This document shows, piece by piece, positions 1 through 6,528 of a DNA stretch of 7,412 nucleotides; positions within the stretch are counted from its first letter, which is position 1, and each line of letters opens with the position of its first letter. The position numbers and the translations under genes were made by a program. The notes under the pieces were generated by a model. The model worked only from the letters and a program-made list of their open reading frames with translations. It was not told the origin of the DNA and ran no database searches. Origin of the DNA: JAXHLG01 sp046497225 (GTDB taxonomy: Bacteria > Patescibacteriota > Minisyncoccia > Moranbacterales > DUUL01); NCBI GenBank assembly GCA_046497225.1, contig JAWOGA010000041.1, positions 1 to 7,412 on the forward strand. Direction: 5' to 3'.

Positions 1-258
1 ATCACAACAATAGAAGAGGTGATCGGGGCGGACAAGGAAAAAAGCAAGGTCAAAAAGATCGAGAAAGTAAAAAAGGAGAACCCGGGAAGCGCCATCTATT
101 ATGTCGGCGACACTGTCGGAGATATCTATGAAGGAAGGAAGGCCGGAGCAACCACGATCGGGGTAACCTGGGGTTTTCATGACAAAGAGAAGATGGAGTC
201 AGCCGAACCGGACTATTTGGTTGATTCCCTGGAAAAGCTAAAAAGCTTTTTTTCTTGA
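1..258 (+). CDS. HAD-family hydrolase (phosphoglycolate-phosphatase-like), C-terminal fragment
   Basis: The reading frame is open from the first base, so the gene starts before the window; 85 codons and the TGA stop remain. The fragment is the C-terminal half of a haloacid-dehalogenase-type Rossmann domain. Motif IV is clear as VGDTVGDI, with the metal-binding aspartates at window codons 37 and 41, followed by the usual EGRKAGATTIGVTWG segment and the closing PDYLVDSLEKL helix. The lysine-rich stretch at codons 12-19 is where the motif III lysine should lie, probably Lys16. The nucleophile motif DxD and the cap domain are off the window. The family hydrolyses small phosphate esters in the cytoplasm with Mg2+; the substrate cannot be read from this piece. 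A GTG at 19 is internal, not a start. A terminator follows about 30 bases after the stop, so this closes its transcription unit. Confidence 0.85.
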   Translation: MTTIEEVIGADKEKSKVKKIEKVKKENPGSAIYYVGDTVGDIYEGRKAGATTIGVTWGFHDKEKMESAEPDYLVDSLEKLKSFFS

Positions 259-289
259 TAACTCGGTTTATTAAACAATCCAATAACAA

Positions 290-316
290 GGGCGGGGATA
301 GTCTCGCTCTTTTTTA
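290..316 (+). terminator. Intrinsic terminator after the HAD gene
   Basis: GGGCG at 290-294 pairs with CGCTC at 305-309 (one G-T pair), with further weak GGG/TCT pairing inside, and the stem runs directly into a T-run at 310-315. It lies 31 bases after the HAD stop codon and before the AT-rich upstream region of the giant gene. The stem is short, so efficiency may be moderate. Confidence 0.6.
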
Positions 317-448
317 TTTGTCCCGGGTTGTGTTCAAGAGGTCAAAGCGCTTCAAATATATTTAAAGAATAGTTTGTGAGGCGGTTAAGGGTTTAATTTT
401 TTTTGTTATTATATTAATATTAGAGTAAAGAAAAATAAATAAAATTGT

Positions 449-3400
449 ATGTTCAATGAGAAAATAAAAATGGAAAGCAGTCCTTTGTCGGAAGAACCTG
501 AAAATATTAATTCGGAAGAAAAAAAGCAAAACAAAAGTGAATCCGAAAAAAGTAAAGTCGGCAAAAAAAGTTTTAAATTCTTTGACAACAAGAAATTAAA
601 AAAAATGGGAACATCCCCTGCTCAAAGAATTTTAAACAGACCGCCTTCTCCTGATAAGGAAGAGAAAGAATTAGAAAATAATGAATTTTGGACCGAGGAT
701 TATATTATTGAAAAAGTCGAAGATGTACTAGGTAGCTTTGAAAAGAAGAAAACATCACAAGAAAAAGAGATTTCTAAAGATGATATTGATAAATCATTGG
801 AGAAAGTGGTTAGAGAAAATGATCATTCTTATACATTTCAAGTAAGAGATTGGCTCAAAAAGGCACCAGAGGAAAATATGGAATATATAGAGGATAAATT
901 AAGTGAGCTTATAAAACAAAATGAAGATTTAAATTTGTCTACTTTGGTTTTGTTGTCGGAAACGAATCAAGAAAGAGGCGCCCCAAGTAAAGAAAAAAGT
1001 TTTCTTATTTCAGAAGAACTAATAAAATCTATAGAATGCAACGTTTTCCCAAGTAAAGAATTAATGGATCAAATTGCACTTGTAAATCGTCTCAACACCG
1101 AAACCTCTAATGCTTTGATGCATAAGATTTTGGATTTTTTCCAAATTTATTTAAGCGATCTCCAAAATGATCACGAGAACAGCTTGCAGGAGGAGAGGCA
1201 TCATTTTTACGTTTTCCTTCATCACAAATTTTTAATCCCGGAATCCGAAATGTCACAAAATTATTTGGTAAAAAAGCATTTTGAAGATTTGGTAGAAGCC
1301 TTAAATCTTGCGCAGGCTAACAAAGAAGGAGCCTTGCACGGAGTGGCCGGAGGGAATGGTGATGAAATGATATACACCTTTTCACATATTGATGAGTCTT
1401 ATAAATATAGACAGGCTTTAGGCATTAATGAGTCTTATCCGGCCGCCTCCCCTGTCCTGCCTATAGCCCCTGAGTATGTAGGTATGTACAAAAAGGGTAA
1501 GTTAGATAAGGTTTTTTCAGTTGAAGACGTTGATTTTGATAAGGAGTTTAAAGAGAGAGAAAATAAATATATAGAACAGAACAATTCTGAATATAATTAT
1601 ATTTATGATGAAATCAATGATCCGATTGAACTTCCGGGGCAAAATATTCATCCCTCTAATAAGTTACAAAAATTAAGAGATATTTGGGATTTCAATGATC
1701 AGCTAGAGAGAGATAATGAGAATTTTTATTTTGATTTATCAAGAGTAGATGCTGAAGAGTTGCATCCGGTAGTATATGCTGATTTAATGACTCGAAATCA
1801 GCGTTATATTCATGATTTAGGAGAAACAGAAAATAAAAAAGAAAGTCTGCCCCAAGAGGAGTTTTTGGAATTATTATCTCCTCAAAAAGAAATTTCCGAG
1901 GATCAACTTATTGCATATCAGAATCTTACCAAACTTCATATGAGAAAAAAGATTGAAGATGAATTCGGTTTTGATGTTTCCGAGTTAGATTTTTGGTCTC
2001 AAAGAAATTTTTTAGAATTTTTAAACACTAGAGACGTTGATAACGTTAATGAATTGAAAAATTTTGTTAAAGAATACGGAGTAAACGGTTTAAAAACTTT
2101 TTTATCTTTAGAGTTGGGTGAGGTATCCGGGGAAGAAATTTTAAATATCGGGAAAAACTTGGAGGATGAGCCTGAAGCCGCTCAAAGATTGTTCTCCAAA
2201 TTTGCTGAAATTACAGATAGCGCTGAGGAAAGCGTGGAAGAAGTAGTGAAAATGTATAATGAAATATTTTTTAATAAGAAAATTGATCGCAATAAAGCTA
2301 TTAATGCAATATTGAAAAAAGCTTTTTCTTTACTTGAAAAAGCTGCGGCTGAATTAGAAAATTGTCCTGAAGAACAAAAGGAAAAATTGATAAACAGTTT
2401 AATTGTTGATCTTAAAAGAGAAGAGAAAATACAGCATTCAGCGATTGTTAGTTTGAAAGATTTAATGGTTGAATTCAATAAGAAATATTTATCATTAGAA
2501 ATAAGCTATAGTGGTTTTGTAAATACTGTAAAAGAATATCTTCCAGAGCAGGGCGAAAAGTTAGCTAATGATATCAGAAACATTCAGAAAATGAACAAGA
2601 ACGGCGAGATCGACAAAGATACAAGAAAAGAAATGATCGGAAAGTTAAAAAAACAAGCAAAGGATAAATTGTTGCAGGGTGTTAAATATGACAGCTCGTT
2701 GTTAAGAAAAAAATTAAAATGGCTAGTTGATAGAACGAAATTTGAAGGTGAGCCTTATGATATAGTTGTAAAATATGATGGTAAAGAGGAGGCTGATAAA
2801 TTTAAAAAATATATTGAAGAACAAGATCAAGAAATATATGGAAAATATATAGATATTTTTAAAGAGTTAAATTCTTTTCAACAAAACATTGAAGAAAAGT
2901 TTGATCAATTTGTTTATGGTCAAGAGTCCGCCTCTCTACCGGAAAACTTTGACCAGGAAATAGTCCAAGGGATAGAAAATTACCAATCGGAGTTGCCGGA
3001 CAGTGATAAAAAGCCTTATTTGCCCGTGGGCATTTCCAGTTTACTCCCCAAAGAAGGTGAAGTTCACGCCAAGCCTATAGACGCTTTTGCCTATATGCTG
3101 TGGCTTCAAAACCAAGGCAAGGAAGCCGATTTTATGGTGGTGGATACCATACAAGAGTCAAACTATCAGTCTTTGTATGGTCTCGATCAGGAGGAAGCCA
3201 GAAAGAAGGCCAAAGTTAATGGGCAAAGGGACGAGCAGTGGTATCGATCGATAAAAGAAAATTTTGGTCTTGATAATATTGATTTTGCCGATTATTCCGG
3301 CCTGGAGCAAAGTGAAGAATTTAGAGAGGCGAAAAAAATAATTGATGACCTAGATAAAGGAGAAAACAGAAGTGAAATTATCTCTGGTGCCCTGGATAAC

Positions 3401-4441
3401 ATGGTAGAGAAAAGCGTTAAGGGTAAGGCAAGCCAGGAAGAAATTGAAAACCTAAAAGAATACGGCAAGAAGGAAATAGCTTTCATAATGGCCAGGAAAG
3501 ATTTAAAAATAAGCCATGAAAAAGAGTATCGTTATGATATTATGGCTCGTGTTATATCGGTTTATAAAGAATTAAAAGACAGATTAGAAGAATTAAAAGA
3601 TTCCCGCCACGCTTATTTAGAGGAAAGAGGCGTCCCGAAGAAGAAGATAGGTAAAATTCTTAAAGAGCTAGAGTCGGATAAATCCTTAACCGAATTAAGT
3701 TTATACTTAAGTTATTACGAGGATTATCCCAGAACTTACCATTTAGCCGCTGATATATTCGGCAACGAAGAAAGAGCCCGTAATCTTAAAAATCAAAAAG
3801 ATAAATCGAGTAAAGACAAATCCAGAGAACTTAAAATAAAAGCAACAAATTTGCGAGGCCAGATGACTTCTTTGGCTAGCCAGTATGAGGCAGAGGAAGA
3901 GAAGGTAAAACCAATAAATAAAAATATAGATAACTTGGGACTGCTCAAAAGAGGAACAGAAGCGAAACATATCATTAATAAGTGGCGAGGTTTTGGGGAA
4001 TCAATAAAAAAAGAAGACTGGTTTAGAAATTTGAATTTGCCGGAATTTTATTATCCCAAGCAGATCACCGGAATGAGTTTTGAGATGCAGGATGAGAAAA
4101 ATCCCGGCTACACTTCTTTTCGGGAGTTTTATAGCACCTACAAGGGAGAGAGTGAAGAAGAATTGCCTATTGAGGCCAATCAGGTTATTGCTTCTACCTC
4201 TCCTTTAGCTGCCTCCAAATTGTTGGTTTTGGATGAAAAAAAACAGAGGGAATATTATGAAAAAGTCCTTAAACCCCTGTTAGTTAATTATTATGTAGCG
4301 ACCTCAAAAGACAAAGAAGAAGCAAGTAGAAGATTTGAACAAGAAGGTGCTCAAAATAAAACCATTTCGGAAATTATTCATTTTATTCAAAATAGTATCG
4401 TAAAGCCGGTGAAGAAAGATTTGGAATCAAACAATCAATAA
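449..4441 (+). CDS. Giant (1330-aa) charged helical protein with a cyclodipeptide-synthase-like domain
   Basis: One uninterrupted frame from ATG to TAA. There is no signal peptide or membrane segment, so it is probably cytoplasmic. Residues 1-130 are low-complexity and rich in Lys, Glu and Ser, likely disordered. Residues 294-370 are a more compact unit (HGVAGGNGDEM, then a Pro-rich ASPVLPIAPEYVGMY stretch). Residues 505-560 contain FGFDVSEL and a GVNGLKTFLSLELGE motif and look like a conserved small domain. Residues 590-860 are helical, with possible coiled coil. Residues 858-1035 resemble cyclodipeptide synthase (separate entry). Residues 1060-1330 are an unrecognised C-terminal part ending in a basic helical tail. 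Only two cysteines are present. The start is uncertain: neither ATG 449 nor the in-frame ATG 470 has a good ribosome binding site, and no clear promoter was found, only an AT-rich -10-like patch near 407-420. It converges with the regulator gene across 22 bases. Overall function is unknown. Confidence 0.9.
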   Translation: MFNEKIKMESSPLSEEPENINSEEKKQNKSESEKSKVGKKSFKFFDNKKLKKMGTSPAQRILNRPPSPDKEEKELENNEFWTEDYIIEKVEDVLGSFEKKKTSQEKEISKDDIDKSLEKVVRENDHSYTFQVRDWLKKAPEENMEYIEDKLSELIKQNEDLNLSTLVLLSETNQERGAPSKEKSFLISEELIKSIECNVFPSKELMDQIALVNRLNTETSNALMHKILDFFQIYLSDLQNDHENSLQEERHHFYVFLHHKFLIPESEMSQNYLVKKHFEDLVEALNLAQANKEGALHGVAGGNGDEMIYTFSHIDESYKYRQALGINESYPAASPVLPIAPEYVGMYKKGKLDKVFSVEDVDFDKEFKERENKYIEQNNSEYNYIYDEINDPIELPGQNIHPSNKLQKLRDIWDFNDQLERDNENFYFDLSRVDAEELHPVVYADLMTRNQRYIHDLGETENKKESLPQEEFLELLSPQKEISEDQLIAYQNLTKLHMRKKIEDEFGFDVSELDFWSQRNFLEFLNTRDVDNVNELKNFVKEYGVNGLKTFLSLELGEVSGEEILNIGKNLEDEPEAAQRLFSKFAEITDSAEESVEEVVKMYNEIFFNKKIDRNKAINAILKKAFSLLEKAAAELENCPEEQKEKLINSLIVDLKREEKIQHSAIVSLKDLMVEFNKKYLSLEISYSGFVNTVKEYLPEQGEKLANDIRNIQKMNKNGEIDKDTRKEMIGKLKKQAKDKLLQGVKYDSSLLRKKLKWLVDRTKFEGEPYDIVVKYDGKEEADKFKKYIEEQDQEIYGKYIDIFKELNSFQQNIEEKFDQFVYGQESASLPENFDQEIVQGIENYQSELPDSDKKPYLPVGISSLLPKEGEVHAKPIDAFAYMLWLQNQGKEADFMVVDTIQESNYQSLYGLDQEEARKKAKVNGQRDEQWYRSIKENFGLDNIDFADYSGLEQSEEFREAKKIIDDLDKGENRSEIISGALDNMVEKSVKGKASQEEIENLKEYGKKEIAFIMARKDLKISHEKEYRYDIMARVISVYKELKDRLEELKDSRHAYLEERGVPKKKIGKILKELESDKSLTELSLYLSYYEDYPRTYHLAADIFGNEERARNLKNQKDKSSKDKSRELKIKATNLRGQMTSLASQYEAEEEKVKPINKNIDNLGLLKRGTEAKHIINKWRGFGESIKKEDWFRNLNLPEFYYPKQITGMSFEMQDEKNPGYTSFREFYSTYKGESEEELPIEANQVIASTSPLAASKLLVLDEKKQREYYEKVLKPLLVNYYVATSKDKEEASRRFEQEGAQNKTISEIIHFIQNSIVKPVKKDLESNNQ
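3020..3553 (+). other. Cyclodipeptide-synthase-like (CDPS) domain inside the giant protein, residues 858-1035
   Basis: The block opens with a strand and loop, LPVGISS (Gly861, Ile862, Ser863), the place of the family's acyl-accepting serine. It continues with a helix containing Trp885, the strand ADFMVVDT (Asp899), a basic helix EEARKKAKVNGQR (916-927), a YSGLEQSEEFREA segment (949-961), and YGKKEIAF with Tyr1005 and Glu1009. Tyr1029 follows. AlbC, the type member, uses Ser37, Tyr178, Glu182 and Tyr202. The spacings are Ser to Tyr 142 here against 141, Tyr to Glu 4 and 4, and Tyr to second Tyr 24 and 24. Known CDPSs take two aminoacyl-tRNAs and make a cyclic dipeptide. AlbC Asn40 is replaced by Leu866, so this is not an NYQ-type enzyme. 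The assignment is by eye from remembered family sequence, and activity is inferred only. Confidence 0.65.
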
Positions 4442-4463
4442 ATGGTTTTGCGCGTTTTTTCTT

Positions 4464-5237
4464 TCATTTTTTATAAATATCTTCAAGTGAAATAGCATTG
4501 GCCCAGTTTAGTTCAAAAATAGACTTCTGGGTTTTGTAAATTTCCTTATTTTCAAGTATTACTCCGATCAAGTTTTTCTCCGAGAAGGTTAAAAAGGAAA
4601 CTTTTCCGTCGTAAATTTCCATTTCCAGAAAAATAGGGTATTTTTTACCGTCAATCAATCTAATTTCAGTAACAGAGCGGTCATAATTTTTTAAATATTC
4701 ACGCGCATAAGGGGTATCGGCCACAATACCTCTTTTTTTTATGCCCAATTCTTTCCTTTTGGCTACATATTTGTCATTATCTCGGCCCAGGTATTTTTCC
4801 ATTCCTTTGATTTGGGCGTAGGTAAGTATCTCGGTTTGAGAATTAAGCGAGTCGTTCAAGACTTTAATCAGCCCCTGTCTCCCTTCATAAATACGAACCC
4901 CCGGTTTGCCCGAGACCAAATTAAAGTCGGAAATCAGTTTGGGCATATTGGCCTCCAATTCCCTTTCCGCTTTTTGTAGTTCATTTCCTTTTTCCTCCAC
5001 AAAATGCCTGATTTTTTCCGGATGTCCGGGGCTGAAGTAGGTGACTTTATTTTTGGTTTTTTTGTTAACCAAATCTTTTTTACTCAAACCCTCCAGGGCG
5101 TTGTAGACCACCCCTCTTTTGAGAGGAGTGTTTTTTATTATTTCCCCGGCTGAAGTCTCACCCTTTCTTAAAAGAAATTCATAGACTATTGATTCATTAC
5201 TGTTTAGGCCGGCCTGGGTTAAAAGATCTTTGTACAT
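4464..5237 (-). CDS. TrmB-like transcriptional regulator
   Basis: 257 residues, the usual length for this family. Residues 1-70 form a winged helix: SNESIVYEFLLRKGETSAGEI, then the recognition helix around KRGVVYNALEGLSKKDLV and a wing at KTKNKVTYFSPG. Residues 73-103 (EEKGNELQKAERELEANM) are a charged helix of the type used for dimerisation. Residues 111-250, from GVRIYEGRQGLIKVLND to the end, match the TrmB C-terminal effector or oligomerisation domain, a phospholipase-D-like fold without catalytic HKD motifs. Archaeal TrmB members sense sugars; in bacterial members the ligand is mostly unknown and nothing here identifies it. The ATG at 5237 is preceded by a weak AGAG and lies about 20 bases from the predicted transcription start. 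The gene converges with the giant gene and diverges from the large RNA, which makes the RNA promoter or its own promoter plausible targets. Confidence 0.85.
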   Translation of the reverse strand: MYKDLLTQAGLNSNESIVYEFLLRKGETSAGEIIKNTPLKRGVVYNALEGLSKKDLVNKKTKNKVTYFSPGHPEKIRHFVEEKGNELQKAERELEANMPKLISDFNLVSGKPGVRIYEGRQGLIKVLNDSLNSQTEILTYAQIKGMEKYLGRDNDKYVAKRKELGIKKRGIVADTPYAREYLKNYDRSVTEIRLIDGKKYPIFLEMEIYDGKVSFLTFSEKNLIGVILENKEIYKTQKSIFELNWANAISLEDIYKK

Positions 5238-5264
5238 ATTTTCTCTTTTACTAATTATATTTCC

Positions 5265-5293
5265 AGTATATCATATCCCGCCTTTTTAGTCAA
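5265..5293 (-). promoter_or_regulatory. Sigma-70-type promoter of the TrmB-like gene
   Basis: On the minus strand TTGACT (5293-5288) and TATACT (5270-5265) are separated by 17 bases, each one base from consensus, and a TGA just before the -10 gives an extended -10. The predicted start near 5258 leaves a leader of about 20 bases before the ATG. A second TATAAT at 5259-5254 has no partner -35 and was not chosen. Confidence 0.7.
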
Positions 5294-5355
5294 TTAAAAA
5301 TGACGATAAAATTTAAACTATAATTTTTATATGTCAGATAATTTTGATAATTAAA

Positions 5356-5371
5356 TTAAATTTAAATTTAA
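5356..5371. promoter_or_regulatory. 16-bp AT-only palindrome between divergent promoters, possible operator
   Basis: TTAAATTTAAATTTAA is a perfect inverted repeat, located between the promoter of the TrmB-like gene and that of the large RNA. Proteins of the TrmB family bind palindromic operators, so this is a candidate site for the neighbouring regulator. It consists only of A and T in a very AT-rich spacer, so a chance palindrome is a real possibility. The remainder of 5294-5432 shows no gene or other clear signal. Confidence 0.25.
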
Positions 5372-5432
5372 GATAAAATGCTTTAAATAAAGGAGTTTAT
5401 ACGGTATTTGACAGAAAATCAGTCATATACTC

Positions 5433-5461
5433 TTGACAAATTTTGAATACTGTGATACAAT
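5433..5461 (+). promoter_or_regulatory. Near-consensus promoter of the large structured RNA
   Basis: TTGACA at 5433-5438 is a perfect -35 box, followed by a 17-base spacer and TACAAT at 5456-5461 (five of six matches). Transcription should begin around 5467-5469. No ribosome binding site followed by an open frame lies downstream; the sequence goes straight into base-paired structure. This is the strongest promoter in the window and points to a well-expressed RNA. Confidence 0.8.
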
Positions 5462-5541
5462 GCAATGTCAAGCTAAAAAAACAAGCTTGCCAAGAAAAAG
5501 CACCTTAAATAGATCAAATAAACTTTCGATACTTGTCCGGA

Positions 5542-5921
5542 GAATTAGAGTGGTCGGATTTATCCCCGCGGGGATGAGGCCGATCCAATTCAAAAGATAA
5601 GATATCGGAAATTACTACAGAGTGAGATTCTCTTCGACCCCTATGCTTGTCGGGTCGAAGGGAGGCCATTCTCTAGTAAGCAAACTAGAGTGAAAAATAG
5701 AATAGTTCTTTAAATAAAAACAGCAATCGGGAGAGTAAAAAGCGAGGAGAGAATGAACGAGTTGTTACTGTCTACCGGGACCAACCCCTAGATGGTGCAA
5801 CTTCTAAAATTATAGCATAAAAAAGGAAAGAAAAATAAGAAATAAACGTTTCCTTACAATGCTAAAAAGTTCTTCTTGCTTTTTACTCTTTCCCGATTGC
5901 CGGTAAATATGAATTAGAGTG
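5542..5921 (+). repeat. Repeated GAATTAGAGTG / AGAGTG motif in the large RNA
   Basis: GAATTAGAGTG occurs at 5542-5552 and again at 5911-5921, and the shorter AGAGTG core also occurs at 5619-5624 and 5687-5692 (and once more in the terminator loop at 6400-6405). The copies sit at the edges of different helices, so they may be a repeated loop element or protein-binding site. A six-base core can recur by chance; the 11-base pair of copies is less easily explained so. Confidence 0.4.
5723..5900 (+). other. Longest helix of the large RNA with two inner hairpins
   Basis: Bases 5723-5743 pair with 5878-5900 in a 21-bp helix broken only by a TT bulge at 5890-5891. Inside lie a hairpin with wobble pairs (5760-5764:5798-5802 and 5767-5774:5789-5796, loop 5775-5788) and an A-rich hairpin (TAGCAT 5813-5818 with ATGCTA 5859-5864; AAGGAAA 5823-5829 with TTTCCTT 5849-5855). 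The first hairpin's loop carries GGG and CCC and could close on itself. A second GATTGCC at 5921 could replace 5895-5901 as partner of the GCAATC strand. Confidence 0.75.
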
Positions 5922-6262
5922 ATTGCCGGACTTCTTGGAACAAAATTATAAGCCGAACCATGTTTGCGGCTTATTCCCAGGATCTGCCGGCCACTCCGGT
6001 TCGTTCCCTTTTGCCCAGCCTAAATAGGGCAAAAGCGGTAAGATAGAATTTAAATCCTAAACCGAAAGGTTGGGATAGGCTTTCGGTCAAGTCGTTAACG
6101 AACCGGCTTACCGGAGGCGTTGCTGAGTAGGCAGTGGCCGAATCGCCCCCAAGGCGAGCAGGTCCGCCCAAAAGCGATTCTATCGACAGGTGTTTTGAAA
6201 AGAACATCTGCCGGCGCGCGAGATCTTAAACCCGTCTCGCCACCGGAAATGTTCTTTTCAAG

Positions 6263-6346
6263 CTAAGGAGAAGAACTCCCCGAGGACAAGCGCACGCGAC
6301 TTGTCCAGCCGGCCAGCGGGCCGAATGGGAGTCAAACTCTCCTTAG
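6263..6346 (+). other. Branched cruciform-like subdomain of the large RNA
   Basis: CTAAGGAG (6263-6270) pairs with CTCCTTAG (6339-6346). Inside it ACTCCC (6275-6280) pairs with GGGAGT (6327-6332). Inside that are two adjacent hairpins, GGACAAG:CTTGTCC (6284-6290:6300-6306) and CGGCC:GGCCG (6310-6314:6319-6323, 4-base loop). All pairs are Watson-Crick, giving a compact three-way junction that is very unlikely by chance. Confidence 0.8.
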
Positions 6347-6391
6347 ATAAACCTCGGTGTCTGACCGGGGTAAACCGAAAAGGGTTTTCCA

Positions 6392-6423
6392 GGGTATTGA
6401 GAGTGAATTCAATACCCTTTTAT
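6392..6423 (+). terminator. Intrinsic terminator of the large RNA
   Basis: GGGTATTGA (6392-6400) pairs perfectly with TCAATACCC (6409-6417) around an 8-base loop, followed by TTTTATT. A 9-bp stem with three G-C pairs at its base and a T-run is a classic Rho-independent terminator. It sets the 3' end of the large RNA and separates it from the downstream operon, which has its own promoter. Confidence 0.85.
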
Positions 6424-6528
6424 TCTGAGCTTGTTATGTCTGGCAAGTTGAGATTAAAATACCTTTCCTTTTTTGACTTAGTTCTTTTTCTTTGAAAAAG
6501 AGTTGAGTAGAAGAAAGGGAATTGAACT

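Larger units (their letters stand above)
5467..6423 (+). ncRNA. Large (about 955-nt) highly structured non-coding RNA of unknown class
   Basis: This is a free-standing transcript, bounded by a near-consensus promoter and an intrinsic terminator, with no credible reading frame on either strand. Nearly every part pairs with another. The 5' half includes a hairpin at 5469-5489, helix 5490-5496:5932-5938 that closes the domain, and nested helices 5524-5531:5603-5610, 5552-5557:5580-5585, 5629-5640:5652-5663, 5671-5677:5684-5690 and a 21-bp stem 5723-5743:5878-5900. The 3' half includes 5948-5955:5967-5974, 5996-6005:6097-6106, 6008-6016:6027-6035, 6036-6042:6107-6113 (crossing), 6054-6060:6070-6076 with 6062-6068:6080-6086 (crossing), 6140-6146:6174-6180, 6195-6207:6249-6261, a branched domain 6263-6346, and 6351-6358:6364-6371. 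Many helices contain G-T pairs, as expected of RNA structure. I recognise no known family: it lacks the conserved RNase P, tmRNA, SRP and intron core motifs. Size and complexity are in the range of the ornate large RNAs (OLE, GOLLD, ROOL), but I cannot assign it to them. Confidence 0.8.

Noticed and set aside
4442..4463. Bidirectional terminator between the convergent genes
   Set aside because: The 22-base gap has T-runs but no stem longer than GCGC, so no terminator can be supported.
5408..5431. Second TTGACA (5408-5413) with TATACT (5426-5431)
   Set aside because: The spacer is only 12 bases; the TTGACA at 5433 with a 17-base spacer is far better.
5948..5974. ATAAGCCG..., resembling the complement of the RNase P RNA 3' motif
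   Set aside because: It is simply one arm of a perfect hairpin; the other universal RNase P segments are missing on both strands.
5996..6008. GGTTCGTTCCC, similar to a tRNA T-arm
   Set aside because: No acceptor, D or anticodon arm surrounds it, and the bases belong to the 10-bp helix with 6097-6106.
5971..6207. 78-codon minus-strand open frame inside the large RNA
   Set aside because: It runs antisense through several exact helices, has no ribosome binding site and its translation looks like random sequence.
5467..6423. Group I or group II intron
   Set aside because: No domain V-like hairpin or group I core segments were found, there is no intron-encoded protein, and the unit has its own promoter and terminator instead of flanking exons.
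5467..6423. CRISPR array or tandem repeats
   Set aside because: The repeats are short, irregularly spaced and few; there are no repeat-spacer units and no cas genes.
6301..6495. 64-codon plus-strand open frame
   Set aside because: It spans the branched RNA domain and the intrinsic terminator and has no ribosome binding site.
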